Translations under genes and position numbers: made by a program
Part shown: positions 38,092 through 49,924 of the stretch, in pieces
Position numbering within the stretch: position 1 is the first letter of the stretch
Layout of the letters: every line of letters starts with the position of its first letter
NCBI GenBank assembly: GCA_018398765.1
Contig: JAHBMJ010005787.1
Location: forward strand, 1 to 64,000
Source of the DNA: Chromera velia
Taxonomy: Eukaryota > Sar > Chromeraceae
Reading direction: 5' to 3'
DNA: 64,000 nucleotides
The notes under the pieces: model-generated
The model's input: only the letters and a program-made list of their open reading frames with translations
What the model was told of the DNA's origin: nothing
The model's database searches: none

Positions 38092-38841
38092 CTACTGACC
38101 GGCTCGTTTCCATTCTGCAAACCACTTACTGGCGTCCACACACGGCTTCTTCCTCCACTGTCTCTTGTCCATGGTCGCGTAACGGCCCCGGTATGTCCAC
38201 ATAGGGTCTGTGGGTTCTTTTCTGAACGACTGGAAGAATCCTTTGTACTTCTCGTAAGCGTCGTAGTAGTCAAAACAGGCCTGCTTCTCTGCCTCAGTGT
38301 CTGATTGCATCTGTCGGCCTGCCTCCCGTTTTCGCGCTCTTTCCTGCTTCCTTTGCTCTTTCCATTCTTTATCTCTTCGATCTTGGTCCAGTTTAAACTG
38401 GTAGGATGAATCTGCTGCACTTCTGGCTTTCGCTAAGCTGCCATGGATCTCCACTACCGCACATCTCAGGGAGGTCTCGTAAACCTCTTCCCGAATCCCA
38501 CTGCAAGTTTTTGATGCACAGTCGTCCTTTGCCCGTGTCTCCGCCTGGGAAACTGTGTAGGCGGTGTGCCAGAAGTACACAGGGTCACACTTGGACTTTG
38601 CATTCCTCCAGAACTTGTCGTACGAGTCCTTGCACCTCACCTTTCCTCTACAGACAGCCTGAGTGTATTCACCCCCCTTCTGTTGAAGGAAGGACGGTGC
38701 CTGACTGACAGTGGCCGCAGTCTCATTTGAGGCAAGAAGGGCCTGCCCTCTCCTTTCCACAATGGAAGCTGCGCCTCGTGGCAGGGAGGCAATGGGAAGG
38801 AGAAAAAGGATTAGACCACAGGAAAGAATGGTTTCTCTCAT
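38092..38841 (-). CDS. Small secreted Cys-containing protein of unknown family
   Basis: An intronless 249-residue frame from an ATG. Residues 1-25 form a clear signal peptide with a hydrophobic core (LSCGLILFLLPIASL) ending in a small-residue region, so the protein probably enters the secretory pathway. The mature part has eight Cys, several in close pairs (CRGKVRC, CASKTC), suggesting disulphides. A central basic helix-like segment (residues about 155-180, Lys/Arg/Glu-rich) is followed by an aromatic-rich part (CFDYYDAYEKYKGFF, MWTYRGRY). There is no membrane anchor or ER-retention signal. I do not recognise the family. Codon use looks ordinary for the window. Confidence 0.72.
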   Translation of the reverse strand: MRETILSCGLILFLLPIASLPRGAASIVERRGQALLASNETAATVSQAPSFLQQKGGEYTQAVCRGKVRCKDSYDKFWRNAKSKCDPVYFWHTAYTVSQAETRAKDDCASKTCSGIREEVYETSLRCAVVEIHGSLAKARSAADSSYQFKLDQDRRDKEWKEQRKQERARKREAGRQMQSDTEAEKQACFDYYDAYEKYKGFFQSFRKEPTDPMWTYRGRYATMDKRQWRKKPCVDASKWFAEWKRAGQ

Positions 38842-40188
38842 TCTGTGGATTCAAGAAAAAGGGGTTCGGGGAAAGCCTCGCGAAGTGCTGGTGGACTAGC
38901 TATTTAGATCCAACGCGCAATCATGCAATGCATGAACCTCAAACGCATTCCATGTCTGCCACAGCCAGTGGTCTGACAGTACTCACCGATTTTCCAGCCA
39001 CGTGGCAGATACAGACGAGGCTACTAAGGGCCAAGTAGGAAGCGGAGCTATAACCAGGGACCCAAACTGGGAGGTATATATAATGAAGCTCTGGAGGATC
39101 GAGACGGGCCAAATTCTTCTGCATGCATGCATGCATGCACATCACGAAAAAAAAAAAAAAAAAGCAATTAACTGAAGCATGGCTCACGCATCTTTCGCTC
39201 GCGCGAAATCGCGCGCGAAGTGACGCATTTTTTGGCGAGCCATTTTTGCGCACGTGCCTGGACGGCGCGCACACACAACCGCGCGAAAAAAAAAAAATCC
39301 CACAACCAACAAAAGTGACATCCAGCAACACCATCATAACACCCTAAATTGAAGAAGCTCAGAAAGAAGCTCCTGTCCTGTAAACTGCTTGGCTTTCACT
39401 GGAAGAACCGATCCTCAATCGCTCGTCTCTCCATTGGGCGCTTCGATAAAGAGTGACGACGACTGTTGCACATGCAGATTTATTTTTTTGACTTAATTCC
39501 ATGAAAAAAATAAAGACATCCACGGCTTCGCAGCTCTCTTAATTGATAGAGGGCATGCCTCAGTGTCATGAGACCTTACAGCTCCCAACTTATCGACAAA
39601 GGCGTGTATTAAGTGTATTTTTTGTGTGAGCTGTACCGTAACGAGGGAAACACCGATTCCTCTCTTTCTACAATCAATGGAACCATGCAATTATAGGAAG
39701 CCTGAAGGCCCAGAAATGCACTTGAGACTTTATAGATCCAGGGAGAAAGCCTGTCAGCAGACAAGGCTTTTTTTCTCTTCCCCCGGCAGGAGACGAGAAC
39801 GATCTGAGGAGGAGAGGCAACATGAGAGCCGGCTCGTGGCGCTTGAAAAGGCTTTGTGCACGCGCGTTGCGATTTCCGATCTTGGATCCTGTCAAAAGGA
39901 GACGCGGCATTCAGTGCGGATGGAAGAATCGGGTCCCTGAAGCTGCACAAGTCCGACTGACCGGAGGTAAGTCATTTTCTGCCTCTCTAATTGATCTGCA
40001 AGGCCTGCGAAGGGAAACAGAAAATTTATGCCGAAGTGAGGGAAAGGGAGTTTGACTAAGCGAAAGGGAGGAAACAGAATTATAGTTTCAGAAAATGAAT
40101 TGACCTGGAGTGCACCAGACAGAGACGTTTCGAAAAACTTGATGCCAAGCGATCTCAACCTAATTCCACTCTCTCTTCCCGGCTGCAG
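38842..40188. other. Intergenic region with small CG-rich palindrome
   Basis: Upstream region of the secreted-protein gene. TGCATGCATGCATGCA lies at about 39121-39138. A roughly 65-base imperfect inverted repeat at 39179-39243 begins ATGGCTC and ends GAGCCAT, with a CG-rich hairpin core (CGCGCGAAATCGCGCG). Open frames between 39626 and 40055 have no recognisable homologue. Confidence 0.45.
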
Positions 40189-40955
40189 GTCTTTTCTCAA
40201 GTCTGGCGACGCTTATAAAGGAGAAAGCAGCGCGCGGGGATTTCTCGAAGCCTCTGGAACTCCCTTCGTGCTTTGAGACCGAGGCTGTAGGTTGTGCGAA
40301 CAACACTCGGTGAGTTGAGTGTCTCTTCTATAAAAAGTCTTCTTGGGACACCGGGTGAATGGAAATGCCGCCGGGTTGAGGTGAACAACACGCCCTCACT
40401 GCATGCATCACATCACGACCCTCAAGCCCTAGCTCCGTGTTGTGGTCACAGAATTGTTGGATTTCGACCGAGAACTTTTGAGCGGTGTAGAAGCTTTTTC
40501 GGCACTTTGCAGCTTGGAACCGAATCCGATCGACTTCATTGATACATTGTTTGGATCGACTTGGACGAAGCTGTTGGGGTTCTGCACTTTGAGAGCGGGC
40601 GGTGAAGGTCTGGGCGGGAACGGGCAACATGATCGTGAATAGTTGAAGTGAGGAAGAGAGGAGGCCTCAAATCTTGAGCTCTGTGTACTTGTGTGCGTGG
40701 CTGCAGCTGGGGGGGCGGGTCATGATGACGACATTGGTCAGGGAGAAATGGAGGCCCTGATGAGTGCAGTGGCTGAGAGCGAGACGGGACTGCCGTTCCT
40801 GGAGCGGCTCGATTTACGTAAGACCAGAGCAGGAGAGGGGGCGGGGTTACTGGGGACAGCCCTGAAGTCTGGGAATTCAGCTCGCCAGGCTTTTTTCCAT
40901 CAACTTGTCAGATTACCGTTTGACTGATGAAGGAATGGGAGGACTGAGAAATGCA
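40189..40955 (+). CDS. Possible leucine-rich-repeat (RNI-type) gene fragment
   Basis: Two exons fit together: 40707-40817 ends in GLPFLERLDL and joins through GTAAGA...TCAG to 40912-40955, which reads HYRLTDEGMGGLRNA. The combined LERLDLHYRLTDEGMGGLRNA has the L-x-x-L-x-L plus TDEGM-x-x-L pattern of ribonuclease-inhibitor-type leucine-rich repeats. A further possible exon at 40189-40286 (LATLIKEKAARGDF) is open and bounded by CTGCAG and GTAGGT, but its phase does not connect directly to 40707. No start, stop or complete model was found. It could be an active multi-exon gene or a relic. Confidence 0.35.
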
Positions 40956-41373
40956 GTAAGAGGGGCGGGATTTGTTTACGTTTCGTTCGTATGTCTCTCG
41001 TCTCTTTTGCCGTTAGTCTCTCGTCGTTTTTGCACTCAGTCGCTCGTCTCTTTTGCACTTGTGGAGAACCACATGCATCAGTTGTATTCGTCCCGCAAAG
41101 AATATTCATTTCCTTCATTCATTTATTCAACCGATTGACTCGTTCAATCCAGAAAATGGTTTTTCTGTGTCTCGATGTACTTTTCATTGCAGCAACAAAG
41201 GGAGAGAGAGGGAGAGAATTTCCTGAAACAGCTAAAAATGGCTAATGAGCAGAACCACTTGATACCAATGGGTGAATCAGTCTCTGAGATGCGTGCAACC
41301 GCCCATAAACAAATGCGAACGGCCGCCGAAAACCAGAATTTCTCTGTCCTCTTGTTTCTGTGAGACTCGCTGT

Positions 41374-41602
<229 letters not shown>

Positions 41603-42461
41603 TGTTCTTCCTTGATCTATCTACTGCACTGTTCTTCCTGACTGTTCTATCTATCTACACATACATGCGTGCATGCGTGTATTTCACGTATTCACTTCAT
41701 CATCTAAATCCCATTTTATTTGTGCGCATGCAGGTCATCGCTCTCCTCTTTGTCGCTTTCCTCTCCTTTTCTGGTTGGCTGCATGCAGGTCGGCATCGAA
41801 GATTTCCAAGTCGGAGTCGCCACCTAGGTTGTTACAGACTGGAGGGGCCCACCAGCACCCGTCAGGCCAGCTGTATAGCACATGGTACAGCATTTCTGAA
41901 AAAGCGTGGAAGGGCCTGGTGCGTCTGCCAGGATGTCTGGACGAGAGCATTACGTTCTCAACAGAGAAGCACGGAGGCAAAGAAACACTCTACCTCGTTG
42001 CTGAATGGGCAAAGAAGACCCGGAAGAGAGGCTCGGAGAGGCCTGGAGATCTAGAAGCAGAAGGAAGGACCGGAGGGGAAGGCATGAGAGTTGGACAGTC
42101 TGTCCTCTTCATCGATCTCTGATCCTGATTGGGAGAAGGGCTCCTTAGAATCTTCGGAATCCTTCCTAGGAATCCTTCCTACAGAAGGAAGGAAAAGAGG
42201 GGAAGGCGTGAGAGTTTACATGATTGAGATCTTGAGGGACTTTTATTTTTTCCAGGAGCACTTCCTGGGGGGCACATGTATGATGGCTTTGTCACTGATT
42301 ACCATAGTGTATATCAGCATTAAATTTTTTTTTCAAGGAATCTGTCAGTATGACTGTTGCGACGAGACCGTCCAGCCTTGCTACTACTGCGGGCGGGTCT
42401 CATTAAGCATGGGGACCTGTTTGGGACGACTGTTTTTTTTCAAGAGAACCAGGGAGTGAGA
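41603..42461. other. Unexplained region with weak coding signal
   Basis: Open frames at 41673-42122 and 42091-42459 on the plus strand lack family resemblance. GCATGCAG acceptor-like strings occur at about 41726-41733 and 41782-41789. It may contain exons of the same gene as the leucine-rich-repeat fragment, but nothing decides this. Confidence 0.3.
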
Positions 42462-43965
42462 CAAATACCCTAAAGAATTGGGAGTTGAATTGGGTGTCGA
42501 ATTGGTAGTACTACCAATTTTTTACCGCCAGTAACTCCCAATTTTGAAAAATTGGTACCTAGTCTAGTGAAAGAAGTACATGGAGTTTGAAGCTAAAATT
42601 TTGTGTACGGGCTAGACAGAGGCTCACTAGTTTCTAGCCGCAGTCATTAGACTCTAATTTATTACTAGGAACAAATTTTATGAACACTTAGAGTCACCAA
42701 AAAATTGGGAGTTACCAATTTTTTTTTAGGACTAACTACCAATTTTTAAGAAAATCAACACCCAATTTTTTGGGGGGGACTACCAATTTTATAACTTCTC
42801 CTAGAAAGTAAAATATATGTGGAAAGAAAGAACGCTGTAATAGAACAGTGTTGCGGCTGCACAGAACTTCATAAATCCATAAGTTTTGTATAGTTTCATA
42901 GTGTTATTCATGCTCAAAGTCCCTCCCGGCGTGACACATCAGCAAAATATGCTTGTATGGCTTTCTTTCTCTTGCACAACCACGTAAAAACCAGATCTTC
43001 CAGAATAAAACGATCATATGAATAACGTCCCCCCTGTAGGACAAAACGTTTGCAAACCTTCTTATGATACGATTCAAAGCCGTAGCATTTCGTTGTGTTC
43101 AACCCCCCAAACCGGCGGATCCACACCGGGAAGTGCGAGTAGAAGTGAGTCTTCAGGACCGCCCACCCATAAGACTTGCAAAAAAGGTCTTACCAAGTCT
43201 TTATCACCATCTTCAGCTCTGCAAGTTTCTCATCCGTGATTAAACCTGTCAACATGGAAAGGATCCATGAATGCAAGTAAAAAGAAAAAAAGTAGACATC
43301 AGAATTTTTTTAGATGATTTCTTAGTCATTTTTCAGTATACCCATGTTGTTTCCCCCTAAAATCTGTCAGAGGAGAAGAAGAAGGAATATAATCTCTATT
43401 TGAGGCTTCTGGGAGATGTTCGGGAGAGAGGGGCATGATCTGAACAAAGATCAGCAGCCACTGTCCGGCATATGGAGGGATTATGAATTCTGGTAGGCTT
43501 ACATGGTCAATTAGATCGATTTTCACTCTGTTTTTTATACTGGTACGTGCAATTTGTGTAGAGCTGTCCACTGTCCGTTTTGCATTGCATTAGCGGTGCA
43601 CTATAACACACAAAACAAAAGTTTCAAGTTGATTCCCAATTTTTTTTTTTTTGTACTACCAATTTTTTTTTTTCGGCGGTCTTAAAAAATTCCTATTTAA
43701 AAATTGGTAACTCCCAATTTTTAGGTAACTCTAAGTGTTCATAGAATTTGTTCCTAGTAATAAATTAGAGTCTAATAACTACGGCTAGAGACTAGTGAGC
43801 CCTAAGGCTTGTCTAACCCGTACACAAAATTTTAGCTTCAAACTCCATGTACTTCTTTCACTAGACTAGGTACCAATTTTTTAAAATTGGGAGTTACTGG
43901 CGGTAAAAAATTGGTAGTACTACCAATTCGACACCCAATTCAACTCCCAATTCTTTAGGGTAGTG
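42462..43965. mobile_element. CACTA-like DNA transposon with ~330-bp terminal inverted repeats
   Basis: The right end, read on the minus strand, begins CACTACCCTAAAGAATTGGG. The left end reads CAAATACCCTAAAGAATTGG on the plus strand. The inverted match continues for about 330 bases (42462-42790 against 43635-43965) with scattered differences. CACTA ends and subterminal repeats (here ACTACCAATTTTT and CTCCCAATTTTT) are hallmarks of the En/Spm (CMC) group. The interior carries a minus-strand transposase-like remnant. The 5' tip has mutated from CACTA to CAAATA, and the 3-bp target duplication (AGA/AAA) is imperfect, so it is probably old and immobile. Confidence 0.7.
42914..43160 (-). pseudogene. 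Transposase-like remnant (CMC/Plavaka type, tentative)
   Basis: The minus-strand frame reads LKTHFYSHFPVWIRRFGGLN, then CYGFESYHKKVCK, and ends REGL. The pattern K-x-H-(x3)-H-(x3)-IRRFG followed by an E and H-K resembles the C-terminal part of CMC-type (En/Spm, Plavaka) transposases. It sits between the inverted repeats of a CACTA-like element, which supports the call. A second minus-strand frame at 43326-43571 could be another piece. The catalytic part is absent. Similarity was judged by eye, so confidence is limited. Confidence 0.4.
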
Positions 43966-44229
43966 AAAGTATAGACGGTGAAGCTGAGGTGGGGGTGCGG
44001 GAGGATGCCTGGGGTCGTCGAACTCGTGACACTTCGGGATGTGTGTGAAGCACAGGAGTTTTTTTCTTACCAGAGCTTGTTCGACCCGGGTTGCACAGTA
44101 TTTTTGGGAAGGGAGGAGGGAATGATGAGGCAAGACAGACTGAGGGAAGCTAGAGATGTAATTGTGACTCAGAGACAGAAATTCAACTACCTGACTAGTA
44201 TTTTTAAACCTCACGTGGCGCCCCACCAG

Positions 44230-46640
44230 CATCGGTTCTCTAATGACGAGAAGGTTTACCACCTGTTGTTTAACAACTCTGGGGATACAGTGGAAGCTGC
44301 CTGGATGTACATGGGGGGGAGACCGGGTGTGCATGTACATACGTTTTGTGTAGCTCCATGGAGTGACACTGTGATATTCTGGAGCCGAATCTTAAGGAGA
44401 CGTGCGTGCTCCTCCATGCATTTCAGGGTGATGGTCAGAGGCTAAAGCAGATTTGCAGACAGGCCCACTGCCCTTCAGAACTTTTATAGGAAGAAGCTAT
44501 TTGTGGAATCATGACAGCAGCCTGCTGCAATTAGGGGGGGGCAATCCGAGCTTGTGAAAGATTTGTGGGGGTGGGGGGAGCGAGAGGCTGTGGAAAGATT
44601 TAAGGCGGAAGGATGGGCTATCCACCACTTTCATGAGTCTGTCATCCTACCGCGCTCCAGCAGACACACTTCCTGCAGCCCTGCGGAAGCGGCTGCGTTA
44701 AACTTAACTTTACAGGAGGCGTTCAGACTCTCAAGTGGTTGATGAGTCCACCCCCACCCATTGAAGGAGACGTTGAGGTCTATGCCACTTCAATAGGCCC
44801 AGATACCCTTGAGCTAGCGATTGTCGGAAAGCAGTTTACATCGCTGCTGAGTCCTTAGAAAACCCCCATATACTTTGCAAGCCTTGAAATTTATATCGGT
44901 TCTCGAGAGATGAAAACGTCTACTACCTGTTCTGTAATAACTGTTGGGATGTGGTGTATGGAGGCTGCCTAGGCATGGGGGGGAGACCAAGTGTTCATGT
45001 GCATACGTTTCATGTGGTTCCATGGAGTGTGATATTCTGGAGCCGAATCTTGAGGAGACGTGTGTGCTCCTCCATGCATTTCAGGGTGATGGTCAGAGGG
45101 TAAAGCAGATTTGCAGACAGGCCCACTGCCCTTCAGAACTTTTGTGAGAAGAAGCTATTTGTGGGATCGTGACAGCAGCCTGCTGCAATTAGGGGGGGGC
45201 AATCCGAGCTTGCAAAAGATCTGTGGGGGTGGTAGGAGCGAGACGCGGCCCATCCACTCGGGAATTTTTGGTACCAGAACTTTAAAACCCCTGCCAAATT
45301 TTCCCTTTTTTGCCCCCCTCTTGCCAAAGTTTCCCACAAAGGCTCAAATAAGGCAAAAAACACTGCTGAAATCAAAACATCTGACCTATCGAAGGCTGAT
45401 TTTCTCTAGTCTTCAATACCAAATATTTCTGAGCTGAAGACCTCTTACCAATTTTTCCAGAGTAGATGGGCCGCGGAGCGAGAGGCTTTGGAAAGGTTTG
45501 GGGTGGAAGGATGGGCTATCCACCACTTTCATGAGTTCATCATCCTGCTACGCTCCAGTAGACACACTTCCTGCAGCCCTACGGAAGCGGCCGCGTTAAA
45601 CTTAACTTTACAGGAAGCGTTCAGACTCTCAAGTGGTTGATGAGTCCACCCCCACCCATTGAAAGACTCCGAGACGTCGAGGTCCATGCCGCTTCAATAG
45701 GCCCAGATACCCTTGCGCTAGCAATTGTCGGAAAGCACTTTGCATTACTGCTGAGTCTCTAGAAAACCCCCATGCACCTTGCAAGCCTTGAGATTTACAT
45801 CGGTTCTCGAGAGACGAAAACGTTTACCACCTGTTATGTAATAACTGTTAGGATGCGGTGTATAGAGGCTGCCTGGGCATGGGGGGGAGACCAAGTGTTC
45901 ATGTGCATATGTTTCATATAGTTCCATGGAGTGTGATATTCTGGAGCCGAATCTTGAGGAGACGTGTGTGCTCCTCCATGCATTTCAGGGTAATAGTCAG
46001 AGGGTAAAGCAGATTTGTAGGCAGACTCACTGCCCTTCAGAACTTTTATGGGAAGAAGCTATTTGTGGGATCGTGACAGCTGCAATTAGAGGGGGGCAAT
46101 CCGAGCTTGCGAAAGTGCTTAGATCTGTGGGAGTAGTGGGAGTAAGAGGCTTTAGAAAGGTTTGGGGCCACCGTGGAAGGATGGGCTATCCACCACTTTC
46201 ATGAGTCCGTCATCTTACCGCGTTCTATCAGACATACTTCCTGCAGCCCTGCGGAAGCAGCCGCGTTAAACTTAACTTTACAGGAGGCGTTCAGACTTTC
46301 AAGTGGTTGATGAGTCCACCCCCACCTATTGAAGGAGACGTCGAGGTCTATGCCGCTTCAATAGGCCCAGATACCCTTGAGCTAGCGATTGTCGGAAAGC
46401 AGTTTACATTACTGCTGAGTCTCCAAAAAACCCTCATACACCTTGCAAGCCTTAAGATTTACATCGGTTCTCGAGAGATGAAAACGTCTACCACTTGTTA
46501 TGTAACAACTGTTGGAATGCGGTGCATGGAGGCTGCCTGGGCGTGGGGGGGAGACCAAGTGTTCATGTGCATATGTTTCATATAGTTCCATGGAGTGTGA
46601 CATTTTGGAGCCGAATCTTCAGACGTGGCTGCCTGTGCTC
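44230..46640. repeat. Decayed tandem array of ~660-bp units
   Basis: The block around TGGAGTG..ATTCTGGAGCCGAATCTT recurs at about 44359, 45023, 45927 and 46589, with spacings of 664, 904 and 662. The 904 spacing is a 662-664 unit plus an inserted element of 232 bp with its 8-bp target duplication. Each unit also contains a conserved TTCAGACTCTCAAGTGGTTG block and an ATCGGTTCTCGAGAGATGAAAACG block. Plus-strand frames resemble each other between units (for example MSPPPPIEGDVEVYA) but are broken by stops and shifts, so this looks like a duplicated and decayed coding sequence. The encoded family is not recognised. Confidence 0.8.
45244..45475. mobile_element. 232-bp hAT-like MITE (family C) inserted in a tandem-repeat unit
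   Basis: Termini are perfect 11-bp inverted repeats, CGCGGCCCATC, extending imperfectly to about 33 bp. The flanks GAGCGAGA (45236-45243) and GAGCGAGA (45476-45483) are a perfect 8-bp target duplication. The empty site is visible in the neighbouring unit at about 44578-44587 (GGAGCGAGAGGC), which proves insertion after the array was duplicated. No coding capacity. Confidence 0.92.
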
Positions 46641-46763
46641 GGGCTACAATGACCTTGGGGATTATGATTGGGTTTGGGGGGGCTTAGCCTGATTTGCATT
46701 CGTTGTGCTTTTGTCTTCATGCATGTACAGTGTCATGTACATAAATGCATGTGAATTGACAAG

Positions 46764-47370
46764 CAGAGTTGCTGATTTTTTCGGCGGTAGACAAGCTTCA
46801 TTACCGGTAACCGGTAATTACCGGCAAAGTTTGCTGGCAGTTGGCAAAGACTTGGCAGAATTCTAACAGTTACTAATACTTTTCAATAACCTAAGTCCTA
46901 GGTTATAGGTCAATCAATCAATCACTTAAAGCTAGACTTAAGGTCAATTCAAAAAGTTAATGCATCAAAAAGTTAATGTATCAGCAGACAGAGACAGGGG
47001 AGGGCCTCTGACTCCGGATATACAGAGAAGCAGAACAGTGAGAGATGAAATAAAGTTAAAAAAGAGAGTAGTTGTTGGACAGACGCTGTCATAAAGCTGT
47101 TAGAACTTTTTGCCACTTATAAGGGTGAAACAGTTAAAAATTTATATTTTTTTAATATTTTTTTTTGCGTGTGTGTGAATAGGCTTTTCAAATACCAATA
47201 AACACTAAAAAACATGTTTTTGAAAGTTGGCGCCGCAGGCGAAATTTTTTTTTTTTGACCTTCATTTTTATCATTTTTTTGTCAGTAAAAGGAAGGCAGA
47301 CTGAGGCCATTACCGGTTACTGGCAATTGCCGGTAGACTAGACCTGTTACCGACCAGAAAAGCAACCATG
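46764..47370. mobile_element. 607-bp hAT-like MITE (family D)
   Basis: The left tip is CAGAGTTGCTGA; the right tip on the minus strand is CATGGTTGCTTT. The flanks TTGACAAG (46756-46763) and TTGACAAG (47371-47378) are a perfect 8-bp duplication. Subterminal GGTAACCGGTAATTACCGG-type motifs occur at both ends in opposite orientation (46800-46826 and 47309-47332). The interior is AT-rich without a transposase. Confidence 0.85.
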
Positions 47371-48738
47371 TTGACAAGGAAAAGGGGGGGAATTTCTGTC
47401 TACGTCAGTGCGTGTACATGCCTATGGCTTTTGTGGACTATGTCTGCATATCTACCAGCAGCTTCGGTCCATTTTATCGGTCTACATAGAAAAGGGTGCA
47501 CGCTTCCATTAAATAAGTAAATTCATGTTGCTTCCATATTATATGCACTTCCAAAGTATGTCCAAGTCACCTTAATTCACTTAAATTTGAGAAGACGCAG
47601 TCTAGTTACAATAATGGTACGCAGCTTAATTCACGAGTGTTTTTGTCTTTTCGATTGTTTCTTGGCCACCTATCTTAATAGCTAGGCTACTGGAATCTCC
47701 ACCGCAGCTTGTCTCTTCACAAATTTCCAATGTCACTCTTGCTTTTTTTCTCTCCAATTATGCCTGTAACCTTTTGACCGTTTGTTTCTCTCTTCTTCTA
47801 TCTCTTCTCTTTTGCACACTCAGAGTAGGAATGGAATGCACAGCTCGACCTATAAGAGAAGCGCCTAGAGAACCGCGCATGCTAATACGATTGACTCTGT
47901 ATGGGAGTGTCTGTCAGGTGTATATGCGTGCATGGCTTTCCTTGCATGTGGGTAGCATAAGGAATCTTCCTTTCTTTCTCTCATCCTGGACATTCTCAAG
48001 CAACTTTGCACTGTTTACAGTTATCTCATCTGTATGCAACACATTGCTCCATCGCTTTGCTGGTCTTTGAGGATTCTTGAAGTGAAGCAGTACAGAAGAT
48101 ATTGCACACTAAATTAATCTCCCCTTCTCTCGCTTTCTTCCTCCATGATTTTGCATGCATGTGCACGCATCTCGATCACTCATGCATTGACTTATCAGTT
48201 ACTTTCATCTACTTTATACTACATTTGTGATATAAAATTGATGTGTATCAATCTTTGATTTAATTAAGTGAATTTCATTCTAGATTGCATAATATCAGTT
48301 AAACATATTCAGTGATTCTTTTACAAAAAAATATACAAATTATAACCAGTAGATTCGTAATTTCAAAAAGTTTTATTAAGTTTACTAAAGTAATCGCTCA
48401 TTTTTGTTTCTTTATCTAGTTAAAAAAATTAATTAAACTTATATAGTGAATTATATTTAAACTTATAAACTATACCAATCTTTTTGTCAGTCTGAACGCG
48501 GTGCATGTTTAGCCGTGTTTGAGATGAGTCTCTATAAATTTAGCTTTAAAAACTACTAAACTGCTTATATGTAAACTGGATTATTAAAAAAAAAAATTGA
48601 AGTTATTGATTATCATCATTTTTTATGGTTACTTATATAGAGTGAGTTACTAGCTACTGGGGTAAGTAAAATTTTTGAGAGTTTCAAGCAGTTCCGAGCA
48701 TGGTTCCGCATCTGTTTATTCAAACGTTGCATGAAAAG
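47371..48738. other. AT-rich intergenic region, no gene seen
   Basis: Very AT-rich from about 48190 to 48720. Small open frames such as 47774-48070 have no recognisable feature. Confidence 0.5.
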
Positions 48739-49851
48739 CTATTCTTGGGGAACTGGGAATCCCTCTGCCGGCACCGGATTGAGGGGAGGAGAAGCTGCTG
48801 AATTAGGACCTGCGGCGGCAGCCGTGTTGGCGTTGGCATGCGCAGAGGCACTCCCAGAGGCAGAGGGAATGTTGGCGTGGACAGGGGGGGGCAGCGGGGG
48901 TGCGGCGAGTAGAGAACGTACCGGCACATGTTGGGGAGTGCTGGAAGGTGGGGCGGCTGGGCTTCTCAGTGGCGATCTCTGATGTCTGCTGTGTGTGTGG
49001 GTGTGTCTGCTTCTTACGTCTCCCTGTTCTTGCATGTCAAGGGATTCTATGTCTTCGTCCCATTCCTGATCCTCTCCCTCCCTCTGTCCCTGCTCCCCTT
49101 CGGAAGCCTCGGGTTCCGATGAGGGGGCCTCTGTTGACGCGTAGTCTGCTCTCCTGGCCCTGCGCAGTGCAGCCAGTCTCTGCTGCAGGATCTGATCGAG
49201 AAAGCGTCTCCGTCCCCCGAAGGAAAAGAACAGAAGCGCTTCTCTTGCCCCTCTCGGAAGTTCCGCAAGGACGTCTAGGGCCGTCATCAAATCATGCGGC
49301 ATTTCCTCCCCTGTGGCTCTCTTCAAATACTCATCATCAAAATGCGAGATGCCCCAAAGAACCAAAGGACACACCACAGCAGACAGAAGAGCCTGCGCCA
49401 ATGACGCAAGGAGAAGCCCATGAGCAATCGATCTTCTCTTGACGATGCTCGGATCCTGCTGTGTCCCTGAATGGGCCAGAGCTTTAAACAGAGGCAGAAG
49501 AAGAATCGAATGATCGAATATGCTCTTGATCGCAAACATCCCGCAGATGAGTGCTGCACGGGGCCACCAGGACCCGGCCTCCATCACCCTCATTCTGCAC
49601 CTCTCAACAAAACTCTCCGAGGCATCCCGGAAGTTCACAATGGCCGTGGCCATCAAAACGTCACGGTCGATGTTAACCTCACCCCCCGCTTGTCCCCCNN
49701 NNNNNNNCCCCCCCCCCCTGCAGCTGCCGCATCGGCATTCAACCGTGCCACGACGGAGACCTTCACATCAGACACGCACCGCTCTCGTGCCTGCCTCAAC
49801 AGAGATACCCATTGGATCCACATCGCCAGCAGACAGGCCTGCACACACATT

Positions 49852-49924
<73 letters not shown>

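Noticed and set aside
43940-43965. CTTTAGGGTAG string suggesting telomere-like repeats
   Set aside because: A single occurrence that belongs to the terminal inverted repeat of the CACTA-like element, not a tandem array.
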